A DNA stretch of 64,000 bases from Algibacillus agarilyticus (GCF_003286125.1 NZ_QMED01000012.1:314-64313); one strand, 5' to 3'; positions 45,510 to 55,484 are shown, counted from the first letter of the stretch. The notes: generated from the sequence alone by a model not told the origin. Numbers and translations are program-made.

Positions 45510-46282
45510 TGCTTAAGTTTCGGTATATTTCGTCATTTTTAGCATGTTGTTTAATGAGTCTCAGTATTAACTGCATTGCACAAGATAAAGATAAAAAGCC
45601 CACTATTATCAATTTGGATAATAGTGCGCCTACAGCACTCACTCCTTTTAATGCAAAATATGTTGTTACTCGCGGACGTTTAACATTAGGTAATATTAAA
45701 CGCCAGTTAACTCAGCTAGATGATGAAAAATTTGTCTTTTCATATATGTCGGATCTGTCTTTTTTAATTTTATCAGACAGGCGTAAAGAATCAGCCGAGA
45801 TATTAATCAAAGATAATAAAGTCCAACCTTTGCGTTATCTATTTAGACGAGAAGGCACAGGAACAGATACCGAAACGACCATTAAATTTGATCACGTTAA
45901 TAACAAAGTCATTGATGTTGATTTATCACGTGAAATTGAGTGTTCAACTGATTTTCATTGGTTTGATCAAATAAGTTATCAATTGCAAATGAAGATTGAT
46001 TTGAAGGTTGATCAAAAGCAATATGAATATTACTTAATTAACGACGACAAAAAAGAAAAAATTTATACCTTTAATATTATTGCGGAAGAAGAACTAACGG
46101 TTCCAGCGGGTACATTCAAAACCATCAAGTTAGAACGTGAACGTTCTAATAAAAAGCGGATCACGCATGTATGGATGGTGCCTGAGTTGGGCAACTTAAT
46201 AGTGCGAATTCGTCAAGAAAAAGATGGCTCAGAACAAGCTGACGCGCAACTCGAAACGGTTACTTTCAACGCAATAAAATAA
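45509..46282 (+). CDS. DUF3108 periplasmic protein
   Basis: 257 aa. Signal peptide at ~1-24 (hydrophobic LACCLMSLSINCIAQ). The rest fits DUF3108: an early PFNAKYVVTRG beta-strand, YLFRREGTGTDTETTI and, near the end, TVPAGTFKTIKLERER and THVWMVPELGNLIVRI. The family is predicted to be a secreted or periplasmic beta-rich protein of unknown function and often follows purN. It is coupled to purN by a TAATG overlap. Confidence 0.85.
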   Translation: MLKFRYISSFLACCLMSLSINCIAQDKDKKPTIINLDNSAPTALTPFNAKYVVTRGRLTLGNIKRQLTQLDDEKFVFSYMSDLSFLILSDRRKESAEILIKDNKVQPLRYLFRREGTGTDTETTIKFDHVNNKVIDVDLSREIECSTDFHWFDQISYQLQMKIDLKVDQKQYEYYLINDDKKEKIYTFNIIAEEELTVPAGTFKTIKLERERSNKKRITHVWMVPELGNLIVRIRQEKDGSEQADAQLETVTFNAIK

Positions 46283-46298
46283 ACCTATTTATCAAACT

Positions 46299-46337
46299 CA
46301 TTAAACTTGAGTGCACAGCTCAAGTTTAATGTTTATC
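46299..46337 (+). terminator. Terminator of the purM-purN-DUF3108 operon
   Basis: A 13-bp perfect stem CATTAAACTTGAG/CTCAAGTTTAATG with a 7-base loop, then TTTATC, starting 17 bp after the stop codon. Confidence 0.75.
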
Positions 46338-46382
46338 TCCACCCTCTATTTTTATCTTCCCCCCACTCTCCAGTATGAATAA

Positions 46383-46511
46383 TATAGTCTTCTCGCTCAG
46401 GTTTTATGGTTCATTGTCAGCGCTTACTCGCCCCAATCACATAGTAGAGCATATGCTCATGGGGTCTCGAAACTTGACGGCTTCCCCTAAAACCCGATCG
46501 CTTTGACTATA
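46383..46511 (+). mobile_element. MITE-like element, copy C (129 bp, shortest)
   Basis: Same ends and orientation as copy A but with an internal deletion: the CCTGCATGGATGCAGG hairpin and the GGGGCGAG arm are missing between CGAAACTTG and ACGGCTTCCCC. It lies between the DUF3108 terminator and fadE, about 130 bp before the fadE start. Confidence 0.8.
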
Positions 46512-46607
46512 GTTTAAGACAAGTCAGGCGAAAAATAGAGTCGACGCTATAATTAACGTAAGTTTTCAATAAATTAACTTGAACATCCGATTAATTTGAC
46601 ATAAATT

Positions 46608-46624
46608 AACTGGTAAGACCACTT
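46608..46624 (+). promoter_or_regulatory. Possible FadR-type operator upstream of fadE
   Basis: AACTGGTAAGACCACTT keeps the outer AACTGGT and GAC parts and most fixed positions of the E. coli FadR consensus (ANCTGGTCCGACNTGTT), but differs at the central CC and at TG. It ends 17 bp before the fadE ATG, a suitable repression site. Whether this organism has FadR is unknown; many Alteromonadales use PsrA. Confidence 0.4.
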
Positions 46625-46641
46625 AAAGGTAACTTAATTAT

Positions 46642-49071
46642 ATGTTGTATATTGCTTGGCTAGTCTGTTTGGTATGTCTATTTTCATTAATGGCTTATCG
46701 TCGCGCTTCACTCACCAGTTTTACAATTGTTAGCATCGCTTGGTTAGCCATAGGCTCACTCGGTAGTATTGTTGGGCAAATCACTTGGTTTATATTTCTA
46801 CTGTTAGCCGTTCCTATTAATGTACGCTCAATACGCCAGCACTTAATCAGCCAGCCCGCTTTAAGAATGTTTCGAAAAGTGATGCCTGAAATGTCTAAAA
46901 CTGAAAAAGAAGCGATTGCAGCAGGTACGACATGGTGGGAAGCTGATTTATTTAGAGGTGAACCGGATTGGCATAAACTGCATAACATTCCGCAACCACG
47001 CTTAACCGTAGAAGAGCAAACTTTTATTGAAGGCCCTGTTGAAACCGTTTGCGCGATGGTATCAGACTGGGATACCACACATAAATATACAGACTTAGCA
47101 CCGGAAGTATGGCAATACTTAAAAGATAATCAATTTTTCGCATTAATTATTGAAAAAGAATACGGTGGTTTAGAATTCTCAGCTTATGCACAAAGTCGAA
47201 TATTACAAAAATTAATGGGGACCTCTACCGTTTTAGCATCAACCGTAGGTGTGCCTAATTCACTCGGTCCTGGCGAATTATTACAGCAATACGGAACCGA
47301 CAAGCAAAAACAATATTATTTACCACGTTTAGCTTCGGGGCTTGAGATCCCTTGTTTTGCATTAACCAGCCCAGAAGCCGGTTCAGATGCTGGCGCGATC
47401 CCGGATACGGGTATCGTGTGTAAAAAAATGATTGAAGGAGAAGAAATACTCGGCTTAAATTTAACCTTCAATAAACGCTATATAACACTTGCGCCTGTTG
47501 CGACCGTGATCGGTTTAGCGTTTAAAATGCATGATCCTGATCATTTAATTGGTGATACTGAAGATATTGGCATAACCTGCGCATTGATCCCACGAGACAC
47601 CGCAGGCTTAGATATTGGTCGCCGTCACTTTCCACTGAATGTTCCTTTCCAGAATGGGCCAATCAGAGGCGAAAATATTTTTGTTCCGATAGATACGATC
47701 ATTGGTGGGGTTGCGATGGCAGGACAAGGCTGGCGCATGCTAGTTGAGTGTTTATCGGTTGGCCGAGCAATCACCCTGCCCTCAAATTCTACAGGCGGCT
47801 CAAAGGCATTAGCGTTAGCGACTGGCGCTTATGCTCGTATAAGACGTCAATTTAAATTACCGATCGGTAAAATGGAAGGAGTTGAAGAGGCGTTAGCCGT
47901 GATTGGCGGTAATGCCTATTTAATGGATGCCACCGTTAACTTGTCGACAACAAGCATCGACTTAGGCGAAAAACCTTCGGTAATTTCAGCCATAGCCAAA
48001 TATCATTTAACCGAACGAATGCGTGATGTTGTTAATGCATCAATGGATATTCATGGGGGTAAAGGGATCATGCTCGGGCCTAATAATTATTTAGGCCGTG
48101 GCTATCAAGGCGCGCCAGTCGCTATTACGGTTGAAGGCGCAAATATCCTCACTCGAAATATGATCATTTACGGTCAAGGCGCAATCAGATGCCACCCCTA
48201 TGTGCTAGCCGAAATGGAAGCGCTCTCGATTAAAGATGATATAGACGCGATCAATGCATTTGATGCAGCGATATGTGGTCATATTGGGTTTACTATTAGT
48301 AATAAAGTCAGAAGTTTTTGGTTAAGTTTAACCAATGCGCGTTTCACTTCGGCGCCTTATCCAGATCAAACTCGATATTATTACCAACAACTTAGTCGAT
48401 TTAGCGCTATTTTAGCCTTTATGTCTGATATGGCAATGGTAACGTTAGGGGGCTCGTTAAAACGGCATGAACGTATTTCAGCGCGTTTGGGCGATTTACT
48501 CAGCTATTTATACTTGGCCTCTGCTAGCTTAAAACGTTTTCATGACGAAGGTCGGCAAGTCAATGATTTCCCGCTACTTGCTTGGGCTGTAGAAGATTGT
48601 TTATATAAATCTGAGATTGCATTAAATGATTTACTTGATAACTTTCCGGTTAAGTGGGTCGGCAGAACATTAAAAATGACATTAATGCCTTGGGGGATAA
48701 CCAACAAAAAGCCAAGTGATTTAACCGAACATGAAATTGCGACTATATTACAAACGCCTTCAGAGACTCGAAGTCGAATAGGCTCTGGCCAATACATAAC
48801 GCCAGACGACAATAATTTACTTGGAAAACTCGAATTAGGTCTCAGCCTAATTATTAAAGCCGAACCCATACACGATAAAATATGCAAAGCGTTTAATCAA
48901 AAACTCGGCTTTACCCGCTTAAACAAACTTGCAGACACCGCATTTGAACAAGGGGTTATAACAGAACAAGAAGTACAAATTTTACGACAAGCAGAACAAG
49001 CAAGATTAGATGCAATAAATGTAGATGATTTTGATCACGATGAATTAGCCCATTTATCAGCCAACCGCTAA
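46642..49071 (+). CDS. fadE: Acyl-CoA dehydrogenase FadE
   Basis: 809 aa (E. coli FadE 814). First step of fatty-acid beta-oxidation, forming trans-2-enoyl-CoA with FAD. Two hydrophobic segments at ~1-20 and 25-60 suit the membrane-anchored FadE type. The dehydrogenase core has [15 protein letters not shown] near 172, [17 protein letters not shown] near 238, and [21 protein letters not shown] near 475. The C-terminal extension unique to FadE is complete. It stands alone and ends in a 15-bp stem terminator shared with ybiT. Confidence 0.95.
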   Translation: MLYIAWLVCLVCLFSLMAYRRASLTSFTIVSIAWLAIGSLGSIVGQITWFIFLLLAVPINVRSIRQHLISQPALRMFRKVMPEMSKTEKEAIAAGTTWWEADLFRGEPDWHKLHNIPQPRLTVEEQTFIEGPVETVCAMVSDWDTTHKYTDLAPEVWQYLKDNQFFALIIEKEYGGLEFSAYAQSRILQKLMGTSTVLASTVGVPNSLGPGELLQQYGTDKQKQYYLPRLASGLEIPCFALTSPEAGSDAGAIPDTGIVCKKMIEGEEILGLNLTFNKRYITLAPVATVIGLAFKMHDPDHLIGDTEDIGITCALIPRDTAGLDIGRRHFPLNVPFQNGPIRGENIFVPIDTIIGGVAMAGQGWRMLVECLSVGRAITLPSNSTGGSKALALATGAYARIRRQFKLPIGKMEGVEEALAVIGGNAYLMDATVNLSTTSIDLGEKPSVISAIAKYHLTERMRDVVNASMDIHGGKGIMLGPNNYLGRGYQGAPVAITVEGANILTRNMIIYGQGAIRCHPYVLAEMEALSIKDDIDAINAFDAAICGHIGFTISNKVRSFWLSLTNARFTSAPYPDQTRYYYQQLSRFSAILAFMSDMAMVTLGGSLKRHERISARLGDLLSYLYLASASLKRFHDEGRQVNDFPLLAWAVEDCLYKSEIALNDLLDNFPVKWVGRTLKMTLMPWGITNKKPSDLTEHEIATILQTPSETRSRIGSGQYITPDDNNLLGKLELGLSLIIKAEPIHDKICKAFNQKLGFTRLNKLADTAFEQGVITEQEVQILRQAEQARLDAINVDDFDHDELAHLSANR

Positions 49072-49084
49072 AGTCGAACTTATT

Positions 49085-49126
49085 CTTAACTCACTTGGGG
49101 CAATACCCAAGTGAGTTAAGTTGTTT
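49085..49126. terminator. Bidirectional terminator between fadE and ybiT
   Basis: A 15-bp perfect stem CTTAACTCACTTGGG/CCCAAGTGAGTTAAG with a 6-base loop, followed by TTGTTTATAA. It sits between two convergent stop codons. Confidence 0.8.
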
Positions 49127-49139
49127 ATAAAACGGAAAA

Positions 49140-50726
49140 TTAAATACCTTGGCTAGTTAAATACTCTTCGTATGAACCGTGGAAATCAACAATACCCGTA
49201 GGTGTTAATTCAATGATCCGCGTTGCTAATGAAGAAACAAATTCACGGTCATGACTAACAAACACTAACGTGCCTTCATAATTCTCTAACGCTAAATTTA
49301 ATGATTCGATCGATTCCATATCAAGGTGATTAGTCGGTTCGTCCATTAATAAAATATTAGGACGTTGTAGCATTAACTTACCAAACAACATACGACCTTG
49401 TTCACCACCTGACAATACCTTAACGGTTTTATCTATATCTCGTTGCGAGAATAATAAGCGGCCTAACGTGCCTCGTAATGCTTGTTCATCATCACCTTCT
49501 TGACGCCACTGTGCAACCCAATCTAATAATGGTAGATCTTCTTCAAATTCATGCGCATGATCTTGTGCATAATAACCAATCGTTGAATTTTCAGACCATT
49601 TGATAGTACCTGATGTTGCTTGCTCATCACCTACTAAACATTTCAAAAGCGTCGTTTTGCCAATACCATTAGGACCAATGATCGCAACACGCTCTCCAAC
49701 TTCAATCTTTAAATCAAAATTAGAGAATAATTCTTCGTCAAAAGACTTTGCTAATTGCTCAACTTCCAACGCCTGTCTAAATAATTTTTTGGTTTGTTCA
49801 AAACGAATATAAGGGTTTTGCCGACTCGAAGGCTTAACTTCTTCAATTTGAATTTTATCTATTTGCTTAGCACGTGATGTGGCCTGTTTAGATTTAGATG
49901 CATTTGCAGAAAAACGGCTCACAAACGATTTTAACTCCGCTATTTGTGCTTTTTTCTTGGCATTGTCAGAGACTAAACGTTCGCGTGCCTGTGTTGCCGC
50001 TGTCATGTACTCATCATAATTGCCAGGGAATAAACAAACTGAACCATAATCCAAATCAGCCATGTGTGTACACACACTGTTTAAGAAGTGTCTATCGTGC
50101 GAAATAATGATCATGGTGCAATTACGCGCATTTAGTACATCTTCTAACCAACGGATCGTATTAATGTCCAAGTTATTCGTTGGCTCATCTAATAATAAAA
50201 TATCAGGATCAGAGAACAATGCTTGTGCTAATAAAACGCGTAATTTAAAACCGGGCGCGATTTCACTCATCGGGCCAAAATGTTGTTCAACCGGAATACC
50301 AACCCCAATCAACAATTCACCCGCTCGTGATTCAGCGGTATAACCATCCATTTCTGCAAATTCATCTTCTAATTCACCGGCGCGAATACCATCTTCTTCT
50401 GTCATATTTGGGTTTGCATAAATTGCATCACGCTCTTCTTTTACTTTCCAAAGTTCGTCATGCCCCATAATAACCGTATCAACAACACTAAAGGTTTCGT
50501 AAGCAAATTGATCTTGGCGTAGTTTACCAATTCTTTCATTTGGATCTTTCGATACATTGCCGGCAGATGGTTCTAAATCACCACCCAGAATTTTCATGAA
50601 TGTTGATTTACCGCACCCATTAGCACCAATTAAACCATAACGATTTCCGTCTCCGAATTTAACTGAAACGTTTTCAAATAATGGCTTTGCGCCAAATTGC
50701 ATTGTGATATTCGCAGTAGTAAGCAA
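49140..50726 (-). CDS. ybiT: ABC-F ATPase, YbiT type
   Basis: 528 aa (E. coli YbiT 530). Ribosome-associated ABC-F protein with two ATPase domains and no membrane part. Domain 1: Walker [11 protein letters not shown] near 36, the YbiT-type signature [15 protein letters not shown] and [19 protein letters not shown] near 180. The linker is basic and coiled (~240-300: [15 protein letters not shown]). Domain 2: [10 protein letters not shown] near 352, [16 protein letters not shown] near 437, [13 protein letters not shown]. Thought to modulate translation elongation. Confidence 0.92.
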   Translation of the reverse strand: MLTTANITMQFGAKPLFENVSVKFGDGNRYGLIGANGCGKSTFMKILGGDLEPSAGNVSKDPNERIGKLRQDQFAYETFSVVDTVIMGHDELWKVKEERDAIYANPNMTEEDGIRAGELEDEFAEMDGYTAESRAGELLIGVGIPVEQHFGPMSEIAPGFKLRVLLAQALFSDPDILLLDEPTNNLDINTIRWLEDVLNARNCTMIIISHDRHFLNSVCTHMADLDYGSVCLFPGNYDEYMTAATQARERLVSDNAKKKAQIAELKSFVSRFSANASKSKQATSRAKQIDKIQIEEVKPSSRQNPYIRFEQTKKLFRQALEVEQLAKSFDEELFSNFDLKIEVGERVAIIGPNGIGKTTLLKCLVGDEQATSGTIKWSENSTIGYYAQDHAHEFEEDLPLLDWVAQWRQEGDDEQALRGTLGRLLFSQRDIDKTVKVLSGGEQGRMLFGKLMLQRPNILLMDEPTNHLDMESIESLNLALENYEGTLVFVSHDREFVSSLATRIIELTPTGIVDFHGSYEEYLTSQGI

Positions 50727-51060
50727 AATGAATTCCCAGTTGATATTAAGCGGTTCTAAAACAGGTTAGTTTAAAGCCGTGTATTTATAGCTTAACCCCG
50801 TATTTAGGATTATAAAGCCCGTAAAAATTGGCGCGATTTTAACACAGAATATAAACGATTTGGATGAAAAATTGATCTAAGAAAGGGGTAGAGAATAATA
50901 GTAGATATCAATAAGTCATCATGTACAGACCGGCTTGGCGTCAGGTAATTTTAACAGGCGTTAACATTAAGAGATAATGAAAATGAAACATAACAAGGCG
51001 CGTTATGTTTCATTTATACTTATATACAGATCACGAGGGATAAAGATGGATACCAAAAAT
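50727..51060. other. Intergenic region between ybiT start and the iron-binding gene stop
   Basis: 334 bp without a gene. It contains the ybiT promoter region and a 13-bp stem at 50982-51014 (next entry); otherwise nothing recognisable. Confidence 0.5.
50982..51014 (-). terminator. Hairpin, likely terminator of the iron-binding gene
   Basis: AATGAAACATAAC/GTTATGTTTCATT perfect 13-bp stem with a 7-base loop, about 47 bp after the stop at 51061. The T-run on the minus side is poor (TTCATTATC). Confidence 0.55.
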
Positions 51061-52062
51061 TTATAGATCGAACTTAACTTGATCCATTAATTTTAACGCT
51101 TGGCTTCTATAACGACTTATTTTATCAATGGCGATGTCATCTTCTTTAAACGTACCCCAAGATGCAACCAACGCTGATAATTTAACATTCAGCTTAACTG
51201 GGTATTCCATATTGACTGATGCATAAATATTTTGCGCTTTTTCACTGGTTAAAAATTCAATTAACTGTAATGCTTCAGCTTTGTTTTTTGTGTGTTTAGT
51301 TAATACGACACCACTCACGTTAACATGTGTGCCTCTATTTTTTTGATTTGGAAAGTTAATATTAACGGCATCAGCCCATGGCTTTTGTGCCTCATCCATC
51401 AACATTTTTCCATAGTAATAACTATTACCAAAAGAAACATCACATAAACCTTCCATTATGGCTTTAACCTGAGCGCGGTCATTACCTTGAGGTTTACGTG
51501 CTAAATTATTTTTAACACCTTCTAACCATTTTTGTGTTTGAGCTTCACCGTGGTGAGCAATCATCGAGGCAACTAAACCTAGGTTATACGGATGTTTACC
51601 ACTGCGAGTACAAATTTTACCTTTGTATTTCGCATCGACTAAATCTTCATAATTAATAGCAGATAAATCGCCTAAACGTTTAGCACTGTATATATTACGC
51701 GTGCGTTTAGTTAGCGCAATCCAATGACCTTTTTCATCACGATATTGAGCAGGGATATTATTCGCAACCACTTTGCTATTGATGGGTTGGGTTAAATCAT
51801 TATTTTGTAGCTGCAACAATGCATCTAAGTTAGACGTTAATACAATATCTGCAGGACTAAACTTACCTTCACGCTTTAAGCGTTCAATCAAGCCTTTTTT
51901 AGCAAAAACAACTTGTGTTTTAATACCCGTTTCTTCGGTGAATGCCGTGAGAATGGGTTCAATTAAGAAAGCTTGACGATAAGAATATATTTTTACTTCT
52001 TCAGCTTGGCTAAAAAAGCTAGCGCTAAATGATAATGCTAATAAGGCTATAATTTTTTTCAT
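51061..52062 (-). CDS. Fe(3+) ABC transporter periplasmic binding protein (FbpA/FutA type)
   Basis: 333 aa. Signal peptide ~1-20 (ASFFSQAEE). It starts the mature protein with VKIYSYRQ, as do FutA/FbpA-type ferric-ion binders. A tyrosine cluster SYYYGKM near 215, the usual iron ligand site, and the IRTGK-type phosphate/Arg loop region CTRSGKHPYN near 150 are present. It binds periplasmic Fe3+ for an ABC permease. No permease or ATPase is in the window. The Fur box upstream shows iron repression. Confidence 0.88.
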   Translation of the reverse strand: MKKIIALLALSFSASFFSQAEEVKIYSYRQAFLIEPILTAFTEETGIKTQVVFAKKGLIERLKREGKFSPADIVLTSNLDALLQLQNNDLTQPINSKVVANNIPAQYRDEKGHWIALTKRTRNIYSAKRLGDLSAINYEDLVDAKYKGKICTRSGKHPYNLGLVASMIAHHGEAQTQKWLEGVKNNLARKPQGNDRAQVKAIMEGLCDVSFGNSYYYGKMLMDEAQKPWADAVNINFPNQKNRGTHVNVSGVVLTKHTKNKAEALQLIEFLTSEKAQNIYASVNMEYPVKLNVKLSALVASWGTFKEDDIAIDKISRYRSQALKLMDQVKFDL

Positions 52063-52079
52063 TGTATCACTTATAGTTT

Positions 52080-52100
52080 AATGAGAATCGTTCTCATTAT
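52080..52100 (-). promoter_or_regulatory. Fur box controlling the iron-binding protein gene
   Basis: AATGAGAA-TCG-TTCTCATT is a near-ideal Fur palindrome, 18 bp upstream of the start at 52062. It predicts repression by Fe-Fur when iron is plentiful. Confidence 0.88.
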
Positions 52101-52129
52101 AATATCAGTGAAATAATCTTACACAAGTA

Positions 52130-52462
52130 TTAATTGCGCTTAATTTTATGTGAGCCTCGGGTGGGAAATAAATTATGCACAATGATATAAATGACACCAA
52201 AAACTTCGATTACCGTACTCGCGGTATAGATGCGCAAAGTCACTTCATCAAATGTTAACCAACCAGCCCCTTGTGAAACAAAAACAATATTCATAATAAC
52301 CAGCTGGCTAATTAAAATGGCGATAAACCAGACGGCATAACGTTGTTTTAATAAACGGTTAGATTGCTGATCTAAATCGTCTTGGCTCATTTTAGGTGTA
52401 TTTTTAATCGGCCCCGACTTGGCGATGTCATCCCATAATTGGCTTGCGGTTTGTTCAGTCAT
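52130..52462 (-). CDS. Small membrane protein coupled to an ImmA/IrrE peptidase
   Basis: 110 aa with two predicted membrane segments (~43-63 and 75-98), a cytoplasmic N-terminus and a basic C-terminal tail (GSHKIKRN). No family recognised. Its start overlaps the stop of the ImmA/IrrE gene by 8 bp, so the two are made together. It is the last gene of the ycgL operon. It could be a substrate, anchor or signal input for the peptidase; this is inference only. Confidence 0.6.
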   Translation of the reverse strand: MTEQTASQLWDDIAKSGPIKNTPKMSQDDLDQQSNRLLKQRYAVWFIAILISQLVIMNIVFVSQGAGWLTFDEVTLRIYTASTVIEVFGVIYIIVHNLFPTRGSHKIKRN

Positions 52463-52985
52463 TGTTCAGCAACCCGAGTGAATCTAAACGATAACGCATG
52501 GCACTAACCGACACCTTAAAAAAATTAGCGAGCGCATAAATATCATCTGAATCTTTTAATAAAGCGTGAATTTTTTCAACCGGCATGAGTAAAGCCGCTG
52601 CAAAACGACTTGCACTGATCTCTTCTGGGCATTTACCGGTTGAAGAAAGCTCACTGCGTTTATCAACATGATCAATTTCTTGTTCATCAAAGTGACCACG
52701 CTCGAGTCGATAAACATAGTGACCTAACTCATGTGCGCAAGTAAACCGTTTGCGGTTAAGTGGGTCAAACTCATGCAACATAATGATGGGATCACCTCCC
52801 ACTTTTTTTAAAAATGCGCCCGCAACATCCTCTGGTAAATCAGCATCAATAATTCGAATTCCCAGCTCTGTCCCTATTGTTACCGGGTCAACCGGAAAAC
52901 GGTCTCGATGCCAATAATTGAGCCTAATTTGGTTAGCAAGCGTTTCAGCTTGTGCTAACGATAATGCTTTTTCTGCTGTTGTCAT
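52455..52985 (-). CDS. ImmA/IrrE-family metallopeptidase
   Basis: 176 aa. Zinc motif HELGHY at 85-90 preceded by RFTCAH, with the downstream region ASRFAAALLMP near 133 that supplies the third ligand area in this family, and a C-terminal VSVSAMRYRLDSLGLL motif. ImmA/IrrE peptidases cleave repressors (ImmA on ICEBs1 ImmR, IrrE on DdrO). Here no repressor gene is adjacent; the partner is a small membrane protein. It follows ycgN by 6 bp, an unusual addition to the conserved operon. Confidence 0.85.
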   Translation of the reverse strand: MTTAEKALSLAQAETLANQIRLNYWHRDRFPVDPVTIGTELGIRIIDADLPEDVAGAFLKKVGGDPIIMLHEFDPLNRKRFTCAHELGHYVYRLERGHFDEQEIDHVDKRSELSSTGKCPEEISASRFAAALLMPVEKIHALLKDSDDIYALANFFKVSVSAMRYRLDSLGLLNND

Positions 52986-52991
52986 TGGTAA

Positions 52992-53495
52992 TTAATCACT
53001 GTCTCGTAAAGGCCAAGTCACAATCCGATCTTCAAACTCTTCAAGATCATATTGGTTATCTTTTATCACTTTGCCACGAACGGATATACCAGCTTGGTGC
53101 ATTTTATGTTTTTTACCTTTATTTAATAAAGGATGCCAACTTGCCAAGCCTCTACCCTCTTCAAGTCGCCTATAACTGCAACTTGTTGGCATAAAAAAAA
53201 CATCTTTTAAATTAGATTGGGTTAGCTTCACGCAAGATGGCACTAATTTTTGACGTTTCTCGTATTGGGTGCAAGCGCATGTTTTATCATTTAAATACTG
53301 ACAGACGATATCGGTATACACCATGGTTTCATCTGATGATATTTGTTCAGTTGATAACATATCATCATCTTCAACAGACTCATCATTAATAAAAGTATGT
53401 AAACAGCACTTTCCGCAACCATCGCAGATTGATTCCCATTCGGCTTCTGTCATTTGGGCTAGTGACTTGTCTTGCCAAAAAGCAATATTACTCAT
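52992..53495 (-). CDS. ycgN: YcgN/YkgJ-type cysteine-cluster protein (UPF0260)
   Basis: 167 aa, family length about 150. The conserved cysteine pattern is complete: ICDGCGKCCLH near 24-34, CQYLNDKTCACTQYEKR near 67-83, VPSCVKL and MPTSCSYRRL near 107-125. It is expected to bind zinc or an iron-sulfur cluster; function unknown. It follows ycgM by 2 bp. Confidence 0.9.
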   Translation of the reverse strand: MSNIAFWQDKSLAQMTEAEWESICDGCGKCCLHTFINDESVEDDDMLSTEQISSDETMVYTDIVCQYLNDKTCACTQYEKRQKLVPSCVKLTQSNLKDVFFMPTSCSYRRLEEGRGLASWHPLLNKGKKHKMHQAGISVRGKVIKDNQYDLEEFEDRIVTWPLRDSD

Positions 53496-53497
53496 AA

Positions 53498-54163
53498 TTA
53501 AACGACTTCAGTTTCAAATTGATAGGTTGATGCTAAATTAACGGTTAATTTATCACCTTTAATCAAAGGCCCGACCCCTGCGGGTGTGCCCGTTAATACA
53601 ATATCGCCAAGCAGTAACGTAAAACAATGTGATATTTCAACCAATAAATTGTTGATACTGCGTAACATTTGACCTGTATTGCCCTTCTGGCGAACCTTTT
53701 CATTAACGATCAGGCTTATTTGACAAGCCTGCGGATCAACAAACTGTGCTTTTTCGATAAATGGAGAAGTAGGACAAGAGCCATCAAACGATTTAGCACG
53801 CTCCCACGGTCGACCCATTTTTTTTGCTCTTGCTTGAACCTCACGTAAGGTTAAATCTAGCGCAATACCATAACCCCATATAGCCGCATCAATTTCATCA
53901 ATACAGGCTTTGGTTAAGGGCTGCTTAATTAACACCGCTAATTCGGTTTCGTTATGACACGGCCCCAGTTTTTGTTCTGGTACTGCGAACTTCGGCATTA
54001 AGGGGGTTAAAGCCGTGCTGGGTTTCATAAACAATAAAGCGTCATCAACATCAGGTGTGCTATTCATCTCCAGAATATGATCGGCATAATTTTGCCCAAC
54101 ACAAACAACCTTACCAACGGGTAAATTAATTGGCAGCAATGTTATATCAAGATGCTTATACAT
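53498..54163 (-). CDS. ycgM: Fumarylacetoacetate hydrolase family protein YcgM
   Basis: 221 aa, FAH-fold hydrolase or isomerase acting on small diketo acids with Mg2+. VVCVGQNYADH near 20, FMKPSTALTP near 45, HNETELAVLI with the metal-binding acidic residues near 69, YGIALDLTLREVQ near 97 and LTGTPAGVGP near 190 are typical. Metabolic substrate unknown. It lies 3 bp after the lytic transglycosylase gene within the ycg operon. Confidence 0.9.
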   Translation of the reverse strand: MYKHLDITLLPINLPVGKVVCVGQNYADHILEMNSTPDVDDALLFMKPSTALTPLMPKFAVPEQKLGPCHNETELAVLIKQPLTKACIDEIDAAIWGYGIALDLTLREVQARAKKMGRPWERAKSFDGSCPTSPFIEKAQFVDPQACQISLIVNEKVRQKGNTGQMLRSINNLLVEISHCFTLLLGDIVLTGTPAGVGPLIKGDKLTVNLASTYQFETEVV

Positions 54164-54166
54164 GGA

Positions 54167-55201
54167 TTATTCCACCGGTGGGTAAGCGATTCGATCAGAT
54201 AAATAACCAACCGTAGTGACAAAATAATATGAACGGTTCCAATGCATTAACGATTTATAGTTATCGTAAGCAAGGTAGATGCGTCCATTTTCGCCATCGG
54301 GGATCATCATCGCCGCTTTTAAATCAACTTTAGGTAAATCTGAACCATCCGCACGGCGCACACCCAAAGCTTGCCATTCGCTTAACGTTTTTTCGGTGCG
54401 CTCCCATTCTTCTAACCAATGGGCTCGACCTCGTGTTTTCTGCGGTACGGCATGATTAAAATCAAAATTGTCTGGCAATTTTACTTGGCGACCCCACGTT
54501 AAATCTTTATTCCATTTTTCATGTGCAAGATAATTGGCCGCACTGGCGAATACATCGCCCATATTTTGCCAAATATCTTTAACGCCATCGCCATCAAAAT
54601 CGACTGCGTAAGCTTTAAATGAACTAGGCATAAATTGAACTTGCCCCATCGCCCCCGCCCATGAGCCTTTTAATTTTTCGTAAGGCACCTTTTCAAATTG
54701 CAAAATATCTAATGCATCCCATAGCTGAGCTTTAAAAAAAGTTTCGCGTCGTCCATCAAAACACAACGTCACTAAAGACGAAATCAGTGGGTATTTACCC
54801 TGAATTTTACCAAAGTTAGTCTCTAACCCCCATAAGGCAACAATAAAACGAGGTTGAACGCCATAAGCTTTACCTATTTTATCGAGTAACACTTTGTGCT
54901 CTTTATAAAGCACGCGTGCTTTATCTACTTTCCATTGTGGTACCCGTTTAGGCAAGTAGGTTTCAAGTGTTTCAACAAATTCAGGTTGATTACGGTCGGC
55001 TTTTACTATTTTCTTTTTAAAAACCACATGACTAAATGCTTGCTCAACAATTGCCGAGTCGTAGCCTTTGCTCAGTGCTTCACTTCTTAAAGCACTGACA
55101 TACTCTTCAAATTCAGCTTCGGTTTGCGCATATACCGTTGGTGTGGCAGCAGCTGCAACCAGTATGATCGCATTAAACCATTTATTTATTATATTTTTCA
55201 C
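54167..55201 (-). CDS. Lytic murein transglycosylase, MltB family
   Basis: 344 aa. It cleaves the MurNAc-GlcNAc bond of peptidoglycan to give 1,6-anhydro ends. N-terminal signal peptide (~1-25, cleavage near VYAQ) without a lipobox, so soluble periplasmic. Catalytic Glu127 in VALWGLETNFG, then YPLISSL, GAMGQVQFMPSSF near 185 and VDFDGDGVKDIW. The start is GTG 55201, inside the 3' end of ycgL (20-bp overlap). It is inserted between ycgL and ycgM relative to E. coli. Confidence 0.9.
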   Translation of the reverse strand: MKNIINKWFNAIILVAAAATPTVYAQTEAEFEEYVSALRSEALSKGYDSAIVEQAFSHVVFKKKIVKADRNQPEFVETLETYLPKRVPQWKVDKARVLYKEHKVLLDKIGKAYGVQPRFIVALWGLETNFGKIQGKYPLISSLVTLCFDGRRETFFKAQLWDALDILQFEKVPYEKLKGSWAGAMGQVQFMPSSFKAYAVDFDGDGVKDIWQNMGDVFASAANYLAHEKWNKDLTWGRQVKLPDNFDFNHAVPQKTRGRAHWLEEWERTEKTLSEWQALGVRRADGSDLPKVDLKAAMMIPDGENGRIYLAYDNYKSLMHWNRSYYFVTTVGYLSDRIAYPPVE

Positions 55202-55484
55202 TTAACTTTCCTTGCTCTTTTAACTTGGCTAAATGTTCTTTTAATAGGTTTTCAGGTGGCGGCGGAATTTGCAAATAAAACCCCTTTTCAGCGAGCTCAG
55301 CTCTTACTTTGTTAATATCAGCGATCCCGAGTCGATCCTTAGTTGATAAGTTTAAAACGGTTACCAACTCAGCAGTACCAAACATAGCTAATAAGGGTTC
55401 TGGTACCTTAGAAAAATCATCTCTTTGCTCTATAAATAAATAGGTATCAATTTTTTTTAAACTTTTATATACCGCAGAAAGCAC
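55182..55484 (-). CDS. ycgL: YcgL family protein
   Basis: 100 aa, family length about 97-108. Start GTG 55484 gives MLSAVYKSLKKIDTYLFIE, matching how YcgL begins. IPPPPENLLKEHLAKL near 73-88 is the family's hallmark. Its function is unknown. First gene of a likely six-gene operon (ycgL, mltB-type, ycgM, ycgN, ImmA/IrrE, membrane protein), divergent from minC as in E. coli and relatives. Confidence 0.9.
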   Translation of the reverse strand: MLSAVYKSLKKIDTYLFIEQRDDFSKVPEPLLAMFGTAELVTVLNLSTKDRLGIADINKVRAELAEKGFYLQIPPPPENLLKEHLAKLKEQGKLSEKYNK

